Under the pieces are notes generated by a model that saw only the letters and a program-made list of their open reading frames with translations, made no database searches and was not told the origin of the DNA. From positions 992,001 through 1,056,000 of the forward strand of contig JAKZZE010000010.1 in NCBI GenBank assembly GCA_024220505.1: a DNA stretch of 64,000 bases, written 5' to 3'. Shown piece by piece: positions 10,083 through 21,574 of this stretch; position 1 is the stretch's first letter; the number at the start of each line of letters is the position of its first letter. The stretch comes from Rhizopus arrhizus (taxonomy: Eukaryota > Mucoromycota > Mucoromycetes > Mucorales > Rhizopodaceae). A program made the position numbers and the translations under genes.

Positions 10083-11547
10083 TTTATTATAAACTTGAAT
10101 CATACATGAAAATATAACAAAAAGAAAGAATTTGCATTGAAGTAGTTTTTTTTTTTTTTTTTGTAATTCAAACAAAGGTTTATAGCCAACAGCGTTCTTT
10201 TAAATTTTTGGTAAAATGTGATTAAAATGGCCGGATTCCATCATAAAAAGAAAGGGAATGACGATTATCTACATTTTTCACACCACAGACAAAGTTACAA
10301 AAAGTGATTTCTTCTTTTCTTTTATTAACATGGTCAATATCAACAAGGTAAAGTTTAGGTTATGTCCTCCTATAACTAACTAGTCATAATGACGATAATG
10401 TAAACGGGGGTAAATTTATTTGTGTTGCCCTTTGATTTGTATTACTGGGAATGAACAGCATTCTAGGCATGATAGATTTTCTTTTTAAATTGCTAATGAA
10501 TGAAGTTTATAAAAGCAAGATTTTATCGTAGATCAACCAAAGTCAAGCCGGAAAAGCTATCCGCACTGTCTTCTTCTAGTATCTTTAATACCATTTCCAC
10601 ATCATCCTCGTCAACGCGAGAAAGACAGAAAAACATGCAAGTATCTGCAAAATCTTGTATAATCAAGGCTGTTTCATCCCCAATGCTGAAAGAACTTATA
10701 CATGGCACACATTTAATCATGCAGTTGTCAAAAAGAAAAATTAAGCACTTTTGAGGTTGAATCCCAATTCATTTTACTTGAGCAAATTATTTGGACTGAA
10801 CCAGGCATTTCACAATTAAAGTATCTTGTAACAAAAAAGTTTTGTACACTATTCTAAACGAGGTCAATTTCAAAAAAAAAATCATTTTTTATTACTAAAT
10901 GTAGGTTGTACTCCTATCATGCCATAGCCTCATTTCTAATCATGTTTATTACTACAACCTAATAATTTTTTTAAAGAATTAAAGTAATGATACTTCAGTT
11001 ACACACTTCTCATGTATACAGAATATTAAATTTGTATATAAATTGAGCACTTGTATAACTGTTATACCAAATATTCTCATCTAAATTCATTTGAAGTTAC
11101 GCGTCGATCATTATGCAACCTATCCAGTTTACTGAAAAGAAATGGATACATGATTGCGCGCAATTCATTGTCCTCATGTGGTACAGAAATGCATAGTAGA
11201 TTAATGTGTTCGTAAGTTAAATTATTTAAGCGATATGTCTTTACACATACTTAGCAGATTTGTAAATAGCGTAATATCTGCTGGAAAAAAAGGCACCCTC
11301 TGTGTATCAGAGACGTATGTAGTGAACATTTGTAGTACCAATAACACCTGCTCATGTACCCTGTTCACTCACTATTATGCATCTTTCTCCCTTTTTTTAC
11401 ATGTATTTTTCAAATAATTCCTTTTGTTTGCGTTTCACAACTTGAAATTAACTGATTGTCAAAACAGTATATAAATGACAAAGCGTATTTGTATGAATCA
11501 GCTCTGCATATCTGTTTTCCTCTTTCTCAAATCCAAAGAAAGAAAAA
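10083..11547. other. Intergenic region upstream of the glucanase gene
   Basis: No convincing gene. A small ATG-led frame at 10500-10754 (84 residues, Ser-rich and basic) and an antisense frame at 10523-10720 overlap; neither has recognisable motifs. A TATA-like TATATAAATG sits at about 11467-11477, some 75-80 bp before the glucanase ATG, and is its likely core promoter. Confidence 0.4.
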
Positions 11548-12672
11548 ATGGCTGTGATGCATTATTTGCTGATCATTGTCTTTGCAATTACTTGTATAAG
11601 TGCTTCACCAATTGAAAAACGCGATGGTACAGCCTACAACTATTGGACTATGAAAGCCTGGGGTCCTAACCTTGGAAACTGGCTCATTCTTGAAAAGTGG
11701 ATGGACTCTTCTATCTTTGACAAACATGCACCCAATGCTGAGGATGAATGGGCTTTTTGTCAGCAGGCATCCAATCCTTCTCAGGCTTTACAAGATCACT
11801 GGAATAGCTGGGTCACTGAAGATGACTTTAAGAAACTTGCAAGCGTTAAAGCAAACCATGTACGTATTCCTGTTGGGTATTGGGCCTTTATTAAACCTGA
11901 CTCTGGCGAACCTTATGTCAGTAGTGGTCAAAAGGCTCAGATTGAACGAATCCTTGGCTACTGCAATACTTATGGATTATATGCTATCATTGATTTACAC
12001 GGTCTTCCTGGATCGCAGAACGGAGAGGCCCATTCTGGTCACATTGGCCCTATTAACTTTTATTCATCCTATAATATCCAACGAGGCTTAAAGACTGTTC
12101 AAGCGGTCGTTGACTGGATGAATGGTCTTGATCATACTTTAAAAAGTAGAATTGCCTCTATTGAATCAGCCAATGAGCCCCGAACGACAGATGCTCAATT
12201 GTCTGTTCTCAAGGACTATTATCAAAAGGCTTACAACATCATTGCTGCTTCTCCCTTCAAGGTTCCTATGATGTTTCATGATTCTTTCAAAGGGCTTAAT
12301 GCCTGGAAAAATTTTTTACCTGTTCCTGCTAACGCAGTTATTGACCTTCATCCTTATTATGCATTCCCTCCCAACAAAGACCGTAATTCAATCATCAGTG
12401 GTATTTGCAACACCAAGTCCGGTGCTTCTAGCTTCCATCTTCCAGTCGTATTTGGTGAATGGTCTCTGGCTTCAGGGGCAGCAAGCGATGTATGGTGGTT
12501 GAGACAAATGATGGACACACAAATATCTGTATATAAAGGCAGTGGCGCTGGTGGTACATTCTGGGCACTCAAGAACAAGATTAATTCCAACGTGTGGTCT
12601 TTTGAGCAACTTGTTGATCAAGATATCATTAATTCTGGGACATTTTCCTTGCACACAAACTCTCAATGTTAA
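11548..12672 (+). CDS. Secreted GH5 exo-beta-1,3-glucanase (glucan 1,3-beta-glucosidase)
   Basis: Intronless, 374 residues. The N-terminus is a signal peptide (about residues 1-19, hydrophobic YLLIIVFAITCISA) followed by IEKR, a Kex2-type dibasic processing site at residues 24-25. The catalytic (beta/alpha)8 barrel shows GH5 landmarks: WGPNLGNWLILEKWM near the start, VRIPVGYWAF, IDLHGLPGSQNG, then ESANEPR with the acid/base Glu at about residue 210, HPYYAF, and VFGEWSLA with the nucleophile Glu at about residue 304. This is the Exg1/Exg2-like group that trims beta-1,3-glucan in fungal walls. Mucoralean walls are chitin/chitosan-rich, so the substrate may be wall glucan at sporulation or external glucan. 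It ends 51 bp before the convergent CSN5 gene, so transcripts may overlap. Confidence 0.92.
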   Translation: MAVMHYLLIIVFAITCISASPIEKRDGTAYNYWTMKAWGPNLGNWLILEKWMDSSIFDKHAPNAEDEWAFCQQASNPSQALQDHWNSWVTEDDFKKLASVKANHVRIPVGYWAFIKPDSGEPYVSSGQKAQIERILGYCNTYGLYAIIDLHGLPGSQNGEAHSGHIGPINFYSSYNIQRGLKTVQAVVDWMNGLDHTLKSRIASIESANEPRTTDAQLSVLKDYYQKAYNIIAASPFKVPMMFHDSFKGLNAWKNFLPVPANAVIDLHPYYAFPPNKDRNSIISGICNTKSGASSFHLPVVFGEWSLASGAASDVWWLRQMMDTQISVYKGSGAGGTFWALKNKINSNVWSFEQLVDQDIINSGTFSLHTNSQC

Positions 12673-12723
12673 TTTATTTTTGTTCCTTATAATAAAACAT
12701 CCTTTTTTGTCTATATATGTTTT

Positions 12724-14103
12724 TTATTCTTTAATATTTCGCTGATTAAACACTTGGTCTTTTAAAACTTGTGAGACCAATCCGTGCACAGCCTCTGCTG
12801 TAATCTTGGAACCATCCTTTGTAACTTTACTTAGCTGCGTTTCATCATTTTTCTTTCTGTCACCATGATAACCCCCCATCCTTCCTGTCATGCTTTCATT
12901 CGTTTGCTTCAGCTTTTGTGCAAGATCAGACATCTGTCTGGTAGCATATTCTCGGTTCTACAAATGCAGCCTTGATTAAAAAAGAGAGAAAAGAGAGAAA
13001 GGCACAAAACTTACAGTTAAAAGCGGAGATTGTGATAATGTATTGACCCAGTATTTATTCCACAACACTTCCAAGAGTCGCTCATCAAGTGTCGATTTAA
13101 AATGTGAAATTTCAAGTGAGTAATACCTACGAAGTTTATGAGTAGATGCTAAAGTACACAAAGAGTTATATTGTTACGATTTAACATGTACACCAAAGTC
13201 TTCGATTTTGTTAAGAGGTATACTTTGGTATTCTGAAGGTCCTTCATCTAATGGTTTATATCCCTATTTCACCAATTAGGAATACTTCATAAACAAATCT
13301 TCATTTGTATTACCTGAGGATAAGTTCTGAATGCGCCAATTTCCACTTTACCAGCAGACATCGTACGGCTAGGATCAATCTAATAAGCTAGAATAAGAAA
13401 CATTTTTCATTTTATTTAGATGCAAATATGATCTTACTACAACAGCCACAAACGGTTCCTGATATTGTTGATTCAACATTTGGGTGCTTACATCAATTCC
13501 AGATAGCCAGCAGCCATAACCTGGATGAGAATGATACCAACCCAATACATTCTCTAATCTTCCAATCTAATATTGTTTCAGAAACACAATGGTTATCAAA
13601 GCATTTTGATTTTTCTCACCTCCTTTGATTTTTCAATATACGATACCATGTACTCATATGCTTCATTTTGAGCATTTACTCTTGTCTCAGTTCCTTCAAC
13701 TGGGAGAGCAAAGCTGTCCATAACATACATGGTATCTCCTTGAATCTTTCCTTGCATTAAGCCCATTACTTCAATATTTCCTCCAGAGCGCGCATGCATA
13801 ACCTTTTTTTCTAAGCTTAGTCTGTTACTAATTTAAAATTTTATGACAATTACCATTTTGATTAAAGCTGTTGCAGATATTTTGACGCGTTTGAAATAGT
13901 GAGGACTACAATAAAAAAGAAAGCATCAGTAAAAGAAAAGAAAAAAAAAAGTGTGTATAGCCTTACTCGCTTTTCCAAGGTTTTTCAGCAACGTTTTGTT
14001 TATCTTGCTCAGCGTCATAAAAGTATATTTTATCTTCTTCAGGATCAACCGTAGTAATATTATTTTCTAGCTCCCAGTTTTTAAGAGCTATTGATGCATC
14101 CAT
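12724..14103 (-). CDS. CSN5: COP9 signalosome subunit 5, JAMM deneddylase (CSN5/Rri1)
   Basis: Eight minus-strand exons: 13967-14103, 13854-13905, 13620-13802, 13438-13566, 13314-13379, 13178-13263, 13015-13126, 12724-12957, giving about 332 residues. CSN5 is the metalloprotease that removes Nedd8 from cullins within the COP9 signalosome. Seen: MPN/JAMM domain with [12 protein letters not shown] (Glu about 74) and [16 protein letters not shown] (His 136, His 138, Asp 149), the complete zinc and water-activating set. [17 protein letters not shown] and [14 protein letters not shown] match the CSN5-specific region after the MPN domain. The boundary before exon 7 was chosen at 13178 (GTAACA donor); the alternative GTTAAA donor 8 nt upstream in transcription would cause an early stop. 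Convergent with the glucanase gene. Confidence 0.93.
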
Positions 14104-14601
14104 GATTTTATTTTGAAATGATTGCGAAAAAGATTAAAAAAAGGTTTTAGATATGTTTATGCCAAATTGACTTTTTAAGTTGCGACTACAGGCGTTATTT
14201 AATATATCACTTGTAAATTATAAATCAAGGTCTATCTTTTAATATGGATACTTCAAGGAGAAAACGATTTAGTGTTGGCTTTGCAATTAGCAATAGCTTT
14301 TAAAATCAATTTACTTGGTTAAATATCTCGGCTGTGTGCTATACTAAGTACTGTCTGAAATATTAGATTAGTGAAGTTTTTAAGTATAAACTGTATCATA
14401 TAGATACAATTCGAACTATATTATACTCCCATCAGCATTATTGAGCTTATTAGAAGCAAGTCATATAATTTTATTATTAATTCTTTATTAACTGGTTCAG
14501 TTAGAGAAAAGATTACAATATACTCTAAATGCTCGTTTATTGTAGATAGGTTTATATGTAATTATAGACAAACAAATTGTTTACAAAAAAAAGGGAGAGG
14601 A
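14104..14601. promoter_or_regulatory. Upstream region of CSN5 and 3' flank of the epimerase gene
   Basis: No gene seen in this 498-bp AT-rich spacer. The right part is downstream of the minus-strand epimerase and the left part upstream of CSN5. No distinct motif is claimed. Confidence 0.3.
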
Positions 14602-15834
<1,233 letters not shown>

Positions 15835-16174
15835 AATAAAATATAAATAATAATTAAAGCTGTTTTCTTTCAGCCCTAATGGTTTTTTATACAAGTTATT
15901 TTCATTGTCCGATTAAGTTCATCGGAGTATGACAATTGCTTAAGTAAGCTAATGCTTTGCCAAAGAAAGCAATTGTCATTATTTTTCGTAACATTTTCTA
16001 TTTCTGTGTCCTCTATTTGAACTGTTTCTCTTGAGCTTGAAGAAAATGTAGTTGATAGGAACAGAATTCTAGTGCTATTCCCTCTGTAACACTGATTTGC
16101 TTGTAGTTATGCTATAAATATATGACTCATTCTCAAAAAAGGAAAGTTCTTTGGCTTATTTTTTTTTTTTTTTT
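15835..16174. other. Intergenic, no gene seen
   Basis: Promoter side of the epimerase gene; AT-rich, no recognised motif. It ends in a T run (about 16159-16177) that abuts the Fanzor-like fragment on the minus strand. Confidence 0.4.
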
Positions 16175-16177
16175 TCA

Positions 16178-16492
16178 GAACACAAAAAACACATTTCTAA
16201 TAAACTCACTAAGTTTTATGATTTTATCAACAAAACTATTTTGATACGCCAATTTTATAATAAACTTAAAGTATCCTTTGCGAGTGAAGCACTCGAATTG
16301 ACTACCAAATCGATTGTTTAAAAATTCATTAAGTATTGGCCTGTAGTTCTGACACTCCTTTGACTTTGCGTTAACGTGTCCTATTTGACCACAAGACATA
16401 CCGTTTGAGGCTGATAAGATAATATCGCTATGTTTTTGGATGCCCAAACGCTGGCGTTTTCCTTTAGGTTTTTCAGTTTTGGTTTCAGTCAT
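16178..16492 (-). pseudogene. N-terminal fragment of a Fanzor-associated zinc-knuckle protein (tentative)
   Basis: An ATG-led minus-strand frame of about 105 residues starts with a Lys-rich leader, then SCGQIGHVNAKSKECQNY, a zinc-knuckle-like Cys/His cluster with one cysteine position apparently lost, then ECFTRKGYFKFIIKLAYQ and IIKLSEFIRNVFFVF. I recall this order (zinc knuckle, FTRK-x-xx, hydrophobic RNV/VF segment) from the N-terminal regions of long mucoralean Fanzor-type proteins. The frame stops just before an A run of about 19 on the coding strand, so the rest is missing. It lies 1.2 kb from the Fanzor-carrying element but on the opposite strand and outside its TIRs, so it is a separate fragment. 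Confidence 0.35.
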
Positions 16493-17510
16493 CTTTAATA
16501 TCTTCTTTTCGTTTTCTTTGCCCTACAACATGTCAATACTTTGATTAAATGGGTTTGCAACACAGCAAGCTGTGATTCTGAATTTTATAATTAGGCTTTA
16601 TTAAAATAATACAAATATAAATAGTTGCCGTTTTCAATTGCTATTATTACGATATATTAAGTAACATACACCATAATAAAAGCACATTATTTTGTAAACT
16701 TTCCACTTTCAATCTGGACATACTTCCTTTACACTTCTCTATTAGGTCATTGATTGCTTTATTAGACGGCATAATTTGATAGGGCAAATTTTCTTAAAGG
16801 AAAAAAGTGTGAAATCTAAATACATCAATGAAATCATTGAAAACTTGAATGATTGACTTGTTCTGCTTCAAACAACATACCGCTGTTGATTTACCAAATC
16901 TAAAAAGGAACAGGGCCCCTGTGGTCCTACAAATTTCTCTATTTCCTTCGGTAGTTTGAAATATCGATAAAAAGGATAAGCTTTCAAATTTTTCTGCCTA
17001 ATGCGCGAAATTTTGATCCGAGCTTGTCAAAGGAGTACGACTTGAAAAATACTACCATGTTTGATGTTTTTAGCTTTGTTGAACTATATTTTTTTTTTTA
17101 GGTTTGTTGACCTTGTAGTTGAGCTTATCATGTTTTTTTTGTGAGAATATTTGGAATATTCACTAATTTAGCATTATTATTGACATGAGGCAACTGTTTT
17201 GTTTGTCCTCTCATAGAAAGATATATGTTATTGGCCAATTGGTTTTCAATAGCTGCTATTGCCTGGTATGAAGATGGATTTTCTTTCAGAGAGCTTTTAT
17301 TTTACTGATAAAGATATTCAACATTAAATTTTGATTTGCTGTATAACTGATAAACTCCAATATTCAATATGTCTAAAAAAAACTTTAACCTCTCTCCCTT
17401 TCTTATCGTCTGAAAATAACTTCGTAATCGTCTAAATCAAATTTTTATTTGTTTGAAATCGTTTTTGCTTTGTCTGAATATCATTCACATGCGTACAATT
17501 ACGGATAGCT
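16493..17510. other. AT-rich intergenic spacer
   Basis: No gene seen. Several T runs, short AT-rich stretches, stops in all frames. It ends in GGATAGCTTTTTT (17503-17515), which is the distal target-site copy for the SINE-like insertion that follows. Confidence 0.4.
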
Positions 17511-17703
17511 TTTTTTTTTATGAGGATTTTATTCGGATGCCGCATTTTCAGCTGGTCATCATAAAAAACATTTTTTAATAACAGGGCTTAAACCTACGAA
17601 CAAACAAACAGAAAACGACCATGGAGATTGGAATTAGTGCCACCAGACGAGAGACTAATCCAGCAGAAAGAACTTGACTACTTCGCTAGGGGACTTTGCC
17701 CCA
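17511..17703 (-). mobile_element. tRNA-derived SINE candidate, copy 1
   Basis: About 190 bp, read on the minus strand: a GGGGCAAAG start, a perfect RNA polymerase III A-box match TAGCGAAGTAG (17678-17688), a degraded B-box-like stretch (17626-17635), a body with AAGCCCTGTTATTAAAAAAT, and a 3' end GAATAAAATCCTCAT followed by an A tail. Flanks are GGATAGCTTTTTT on the tail side and GGACAGCTTTTTT on the head side (17705-17717), a 13-bp target-site duplication with one mismatch, typical of LINE-driven retroposition. The same unit recurs at 62112-62315. Confidence 0.5.
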
Positions 17704-17955
17704 TGGACAGCTTTTTTATTGTATAGTGCGGCTGGTAAATTTTGTCCATTCTTTTTTTTTTTGTAAAATTTCGTCCATTCTGAAAAAATAAATAGCACTA
17801 TCTGAAAAGTATTTGACAGTTTACTAGCAAATGATTGTCGCTTTAAATTTTACTTTGTCTTTTTGGGCCAAGTTAAATTGGCGTTACTGAGAGATTATTA
17901 CCGGCTATGATGTAAAAGCTTTATTTCTTTCCTTTCGCTCTAACAATTGAATAAA

Positions 17956-19174
17956 ATGACAAAAAATACATTTCTTCTTGAAGACGAACACAATAATGTC
18001 TACAATAAGGATGGAGAGAGAGAGCCTTCGATCCGATGGAAGATGTGTTAACCGAAATCAGTGATCCAAACGTAGTACTTGAAATCATAACGAGCCAAAT
18101 GTCCTATTTGAGTCTCAAATCAGCAGAGAAAGAAGCTACTGCAAAAGATTCAACAAAAAAAGCTATAGAAGTTGTCAAGAAAGCAGCGTCTATAAAGACT
18201 ACAACGACTAAACCAGAGAGATATTTATTGACCAAATGATCGAGGGTTCTACGGAAAGAGGAAAAGTGACTTTGCATGCAAAGGATCTTGGAATTAATTC
18301 ACGTACTGCCATGCGCTGGTGGAAACACTATCAAGAAACTGGGAAGGTAGCTTACAAAAAGTTACAAAGAAATCCCGGCCGACCCAACTCACTGACTCCT
18401 GAGCATGAGCAGCACATTCAACAAATAATAGAAAAAGACTCACAACTTTGTGCTGATGACATTATTGATTCTCTGAAATCGCAGTTTGAGGACTTGAATG
18501 TTTTAAAATCTCAAATAAACCACTACTTGAGAAACAACATGCTCATTTTAATAAAGAAGCCAACCTTCGACCCTATGACAAGAAACTCTTACAATAACTT
18601 GCAAACGAGATACGAGTGGTTCATATAGTGGAAAGGCTCGGATCTGGGTTATATTAAGAACTACGTTTTTGTTGATGAGGTTGCATTGAAGACAGCCAAA
18701 CAAAAAAAAAAAAAAAAAAAAAAGAAAGCTTGCAGGAGGCAAAGAGCAGGCGACATTATTATTGAAGAGCCTACTATAAAGTACGTTGATGTGGAGAAGA
18801 GTACTGCTATCGAGAACAACAAGCCAGTAGCAAAAAGTACAACTACTGCTCACTTTGTAAGATTTATAAGCGAGCTTCTTGATATCATGGACATGGATGA
18901 AAGTCTTATGGGTAGTTATCTTGTAATGGATTGCTGTACTATTCATAAGTCTCATCCAAAGATAAAAAAATTGAGAGTAGAGGTTATAGAGTAACGTACT
19001 TACCTCCTTGTTCGCCAGAGCTCAACCCAATTGAGCAGTTTCAGGCTATAGTTAAAGGAAAGCTCAAACATCGTCGAATGAAAAATATCGAGTCGAAGTG
19101 CTGATGCTTGCAATCAAGTTCTTTATGGCCTCTCTAGTCAAACCATCCACTGTTGTAATAAACCGCCCATGTGA
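17956..19174 (+). pseudogene. IS630/Tc1-type DDE transposase of the Fanzor-carrying element
   Basis: Best start is the ATG at 17956 (MTKNTFLLEDEHNN); a GA-repeat near 18015-18023 shifts the frame into the piece starting MEDVLTEISDPNV. Seen in order: helix-turn-helix region with HAKDLGINSRTAMRWW and GRPNSLTPEH, then the DDE domain: NYVFVDEVALK (Asp codon 18674-18676), GSYLVMDCCTIHKSH (Asp 18929-18931), SPELNPIEQF (Glu 19033-19035), with about 34 residues between the second and third, as in IS630/Tc1 enzymes. All three acidic residues survive, but the gene is broken by the GA shift, a frameshift around 18235, a stop at 18627, an A run of about 20 at 18703-18722, and a frameshift before the ELNPIE motif. 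The last exon-like piece ends at the TGA at 19172-19174. Confidence 0.78.
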
Positions 19175-19289
19175 ACATGCCTTTAAAATCATACTATGAT
19201 ATTTTCATAACACCATATCTTTTTAGAGCATAAATCTTGCGAGAATTGTATGATTAAAATAGCTTTATTGGGCTCAGCAAAGGACCTTT

Positions 19290-21330
19290 AACGGAGATTT
19301 TGATCAGTGAATGCATCATCATTATGCAGTGACATTACAAGATGATGGTCCAATATTTTATGCTCATCAAGTTTGTTCTTAACATATTTATCATTGAGGT
19401 TTGATGAAAAAACATAAAGAACTTGACACATTCAGACGCTAATAACTTCTCGAGTCCTACCTACTATGTGTAACTACTATTCTATGTGAATCTAGAAAAT
19501 AAGTATGTTATATTGCAAGCTACTACATGGTGTAAGCTCATTGTAGGCACATTGCTATTGTTCAATTGTACATATATTTACAAGAACTGGCTGCAAATGA
19601 AAATTTTGCGTTGAATAAATTTGTGACAAAAGATGTCTTTGTTGAAGTTTTTCTTAGTCTTGTTCTCTCAAAGAGTGGAAATGGCACAAGACTGAAGGAT
19701 ACGACCAAAAACTATAGACGATTGATATCAAAATATAAAGAAGCTTACTTTGAAGACGCTGGTTATACTCCCCAAACTTACCATATGCTCAGTAAATAGC
19801 CTTGTACGAGTGTACAAAGATCCAAACGACCTACTATAATAACATCAAAGCTCATTTTGGAAACAGGCTGCGTGGTTTGATAAGCAAGTTATTTAAAAAG
19901 AAGGAAAAGGCAGAGTCTCAGAGGAGAAATGCAAGCAAACAAATCTAGTAGTAAAGTGATAAAAGAAGCTATCCGAAAGAAGATTTATCGACCTTGCAAT
20001 CAAGTGAAGCTTGCCATCGTAAAAAAAGAGATGTCTGAAGTTGGTCTTTTAGATGATCAATCAAGAACACAATCAAATGGTTTTCTCTCAAGTTATCCAG
20101 AGAATTACATTTTTCAAGAGAACTCAATTTACTAAGACGTTATGGATAATCCAGAAAACCATTTTAAAGCCCTCTTCAGGCTTGTTGAACTGTCTGAAGT
20201 TGAAGAGACGAAACAGTTTGCTTGTTTCCCGCTACGTACCATCTTTATTCCGGGCTACATGACGTTGGATAGCAAAATAATCCATTACCATGTTCTCAAG
20301 AGCAAAAAGAATCCAAAAACAGGAAGCAAGTTTGAGACATGGGGTGCCATCTTAGACCTAAAAAAAAAGACGTTCAAGCATCAAGGATTTAAGAGCATTA
20401 GTAAAAAACATTTTGTACGAATATTATGGAAACGAGAAAATAAAGCCTAAAGAAACATATTTCCCTGAATCCGAATTTGATTTTCGAGTCGACTAAAAAT
20501 GTAATTTGTATTATAAAAATCTGTTCATAGCAAGAATCCGTGGTTTTTTCCCTTAACCTGAGAATTACTTTACTGATAGCTCTGTAAAGTCTCAATCGTA
20601 TGTCACCTATCTACAAACAATGCTACAATAAAAGCATATTTCAGAAAGACTAGATGATAGTGAGAAAAGCAAAGTTCTAGAGCTGGCAAAAGAGATGTGT
20701 AGACGATCATAGCAAAGCAATTACAAAAAAGACTATCAGTACAGTATTAGAAAAGCTACAACTTTTACCTTTTCGAAAATTGAAGCTTTCAAGTAAACTC
20801 TTCTTTGACCAGAATGATCAAAAATTGGTGCGTAGCTTAAAGCAAAGTTTGGTCAAGATGCTATCTTAGTTTCTGGAGATTGGTCCGCCCCTAATGTCAA
20901 GTATCAAGAACCGACAAGAAGCAAGGGGTTAATCAGGATGTTAAAGAAGAACGAGTTTGTTGTCTACTTAACCAATGAATACAAAACATCTTCCCATTGC
21001 CCAATCTGTGAAAATGAATTAGAAAGATTCAAAATCTTGCCAAACCTTCGCCCTTGCCAACGGAAAAAAGAAGCCAAACGTACTATGCAGTGGTTTGCTG
21101 AGGTAATCCAAAGAAAAAAAAAAGAAAAAAAAATTAGATTAATTCTTAGTAACTAATGCAGTACTAGGTGTAAGAGCCTCTCATGTCTTAAACAACAAAT
21201 CACAGGAATAAAAAGAAGACTTTGGAATCGCGATCAAGCAGTCGTATTGAATTTCCTCAAGATCCTAAATAGTTTGAGAAAGACTGGCAAACGCCCTAGC
21301 TTTTTCATCAGAAAGTATCTTTCAGACTGA
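19290..21330 (+). pseudogene. Fanzor (eukaryotic TnpB-like RNA-guided nuclease) remnant
   Basis: Pieces in order: LKDTTKNYRRLISKYKEAYF, YECTKIQTTYYNNIKAHFGN (frameshifted), PCNQVKLAIVKKE, CFPLRTIFIPGYMTLDSKII, WGAILDLKKKTFKHQG, then EYYGNEK and YFPESEFDFRV, LFIARIRGFF, and GDWSAPNVKYQEPTRSKGL followed by NEYKTSSHCPIC. The end reads CSTRCKSLSCLKQ and RRLWNRDQAVVLNF, stopping at 21330. The last parts match the TnpB/Fanzor C-terminus: a four-Cys zinc finger between the 'GDWS' strand and the RuvC-III 'NRD-xA-xxxN' motif. In Fanzors the canonical RuvC-II Glu is often replaced and a Glu in the D/N-E-Y/F-x-TS segment is used; that Glu is present here. The RuvC-I Asp region expected between FKHQG and EYYGNEK is absent, suggesting an internal deletion. 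Stops and frameshifts abound, so it is inactive. Confidence 0.7.
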
Positions 21331-21574
21331 TCATCTTTAAGTAGAACAAAAGTAGAAAAATCACAAAAAATTATCCACCAAGATTATCGCTTTGGTCATT
21401 TAATACAGGTATTGCATTAAAACAAGTACAAAGCGACAACAATAAATGTTCCAAACGAAATTTTCATTTAGGTTAGTGATATTTATTTTTATGGAAATGA
21501 CGTTTGTTGTTTTTTTTTTTTGCTAAATGAAGTTTATTTTCTTCAAACCGACAAAATTTACCAGCCCCACTGTA

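Larger units (their letters stand above)
17724..21572 (+). mobile_element. Tc1/mariner-type DNA transposon carrying a Fanzor gene (inactive)
   Basis: The element is bounded by inverted repeats. Left: TAGTGCGGCTGGTAAATTTT from 17724; right, reverse-complemented: CAGTGGGGCTGGTAAATTTT ending at 21572. Each TIR continues with GTC, giving 23 bp with two mismatches, and is flanked by TA (17722-17723 and 21573-21574), the expected Tc1/mariner target duplication. Inside, on the same strand, are a broken IS630/Tc1-type transposase (17956-19174) and a broken Fanzor/TnpB-like gene (about 19290-21330). The span is 3,849 bp. The TIR pairing includes both genes, so the Fanzor was cargo of the element rather than a neighbour. 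Confidence 0.72.

Noticed and set aside
10329..10346. ATGGTCAATATCAACAAG followed by GTAAAG, looking like a first exon of ribosomal protein eL42
   Set aside because: No downstream exon with the expected basic, cysteine-rich text was found; six codons are not enough.
10500..10754. 84-residue ATG-led Ser-rich frame as a gene
   Set aside because: An equally long antisense frame overlaps it and neither has motifs, introns or codon features that support it.
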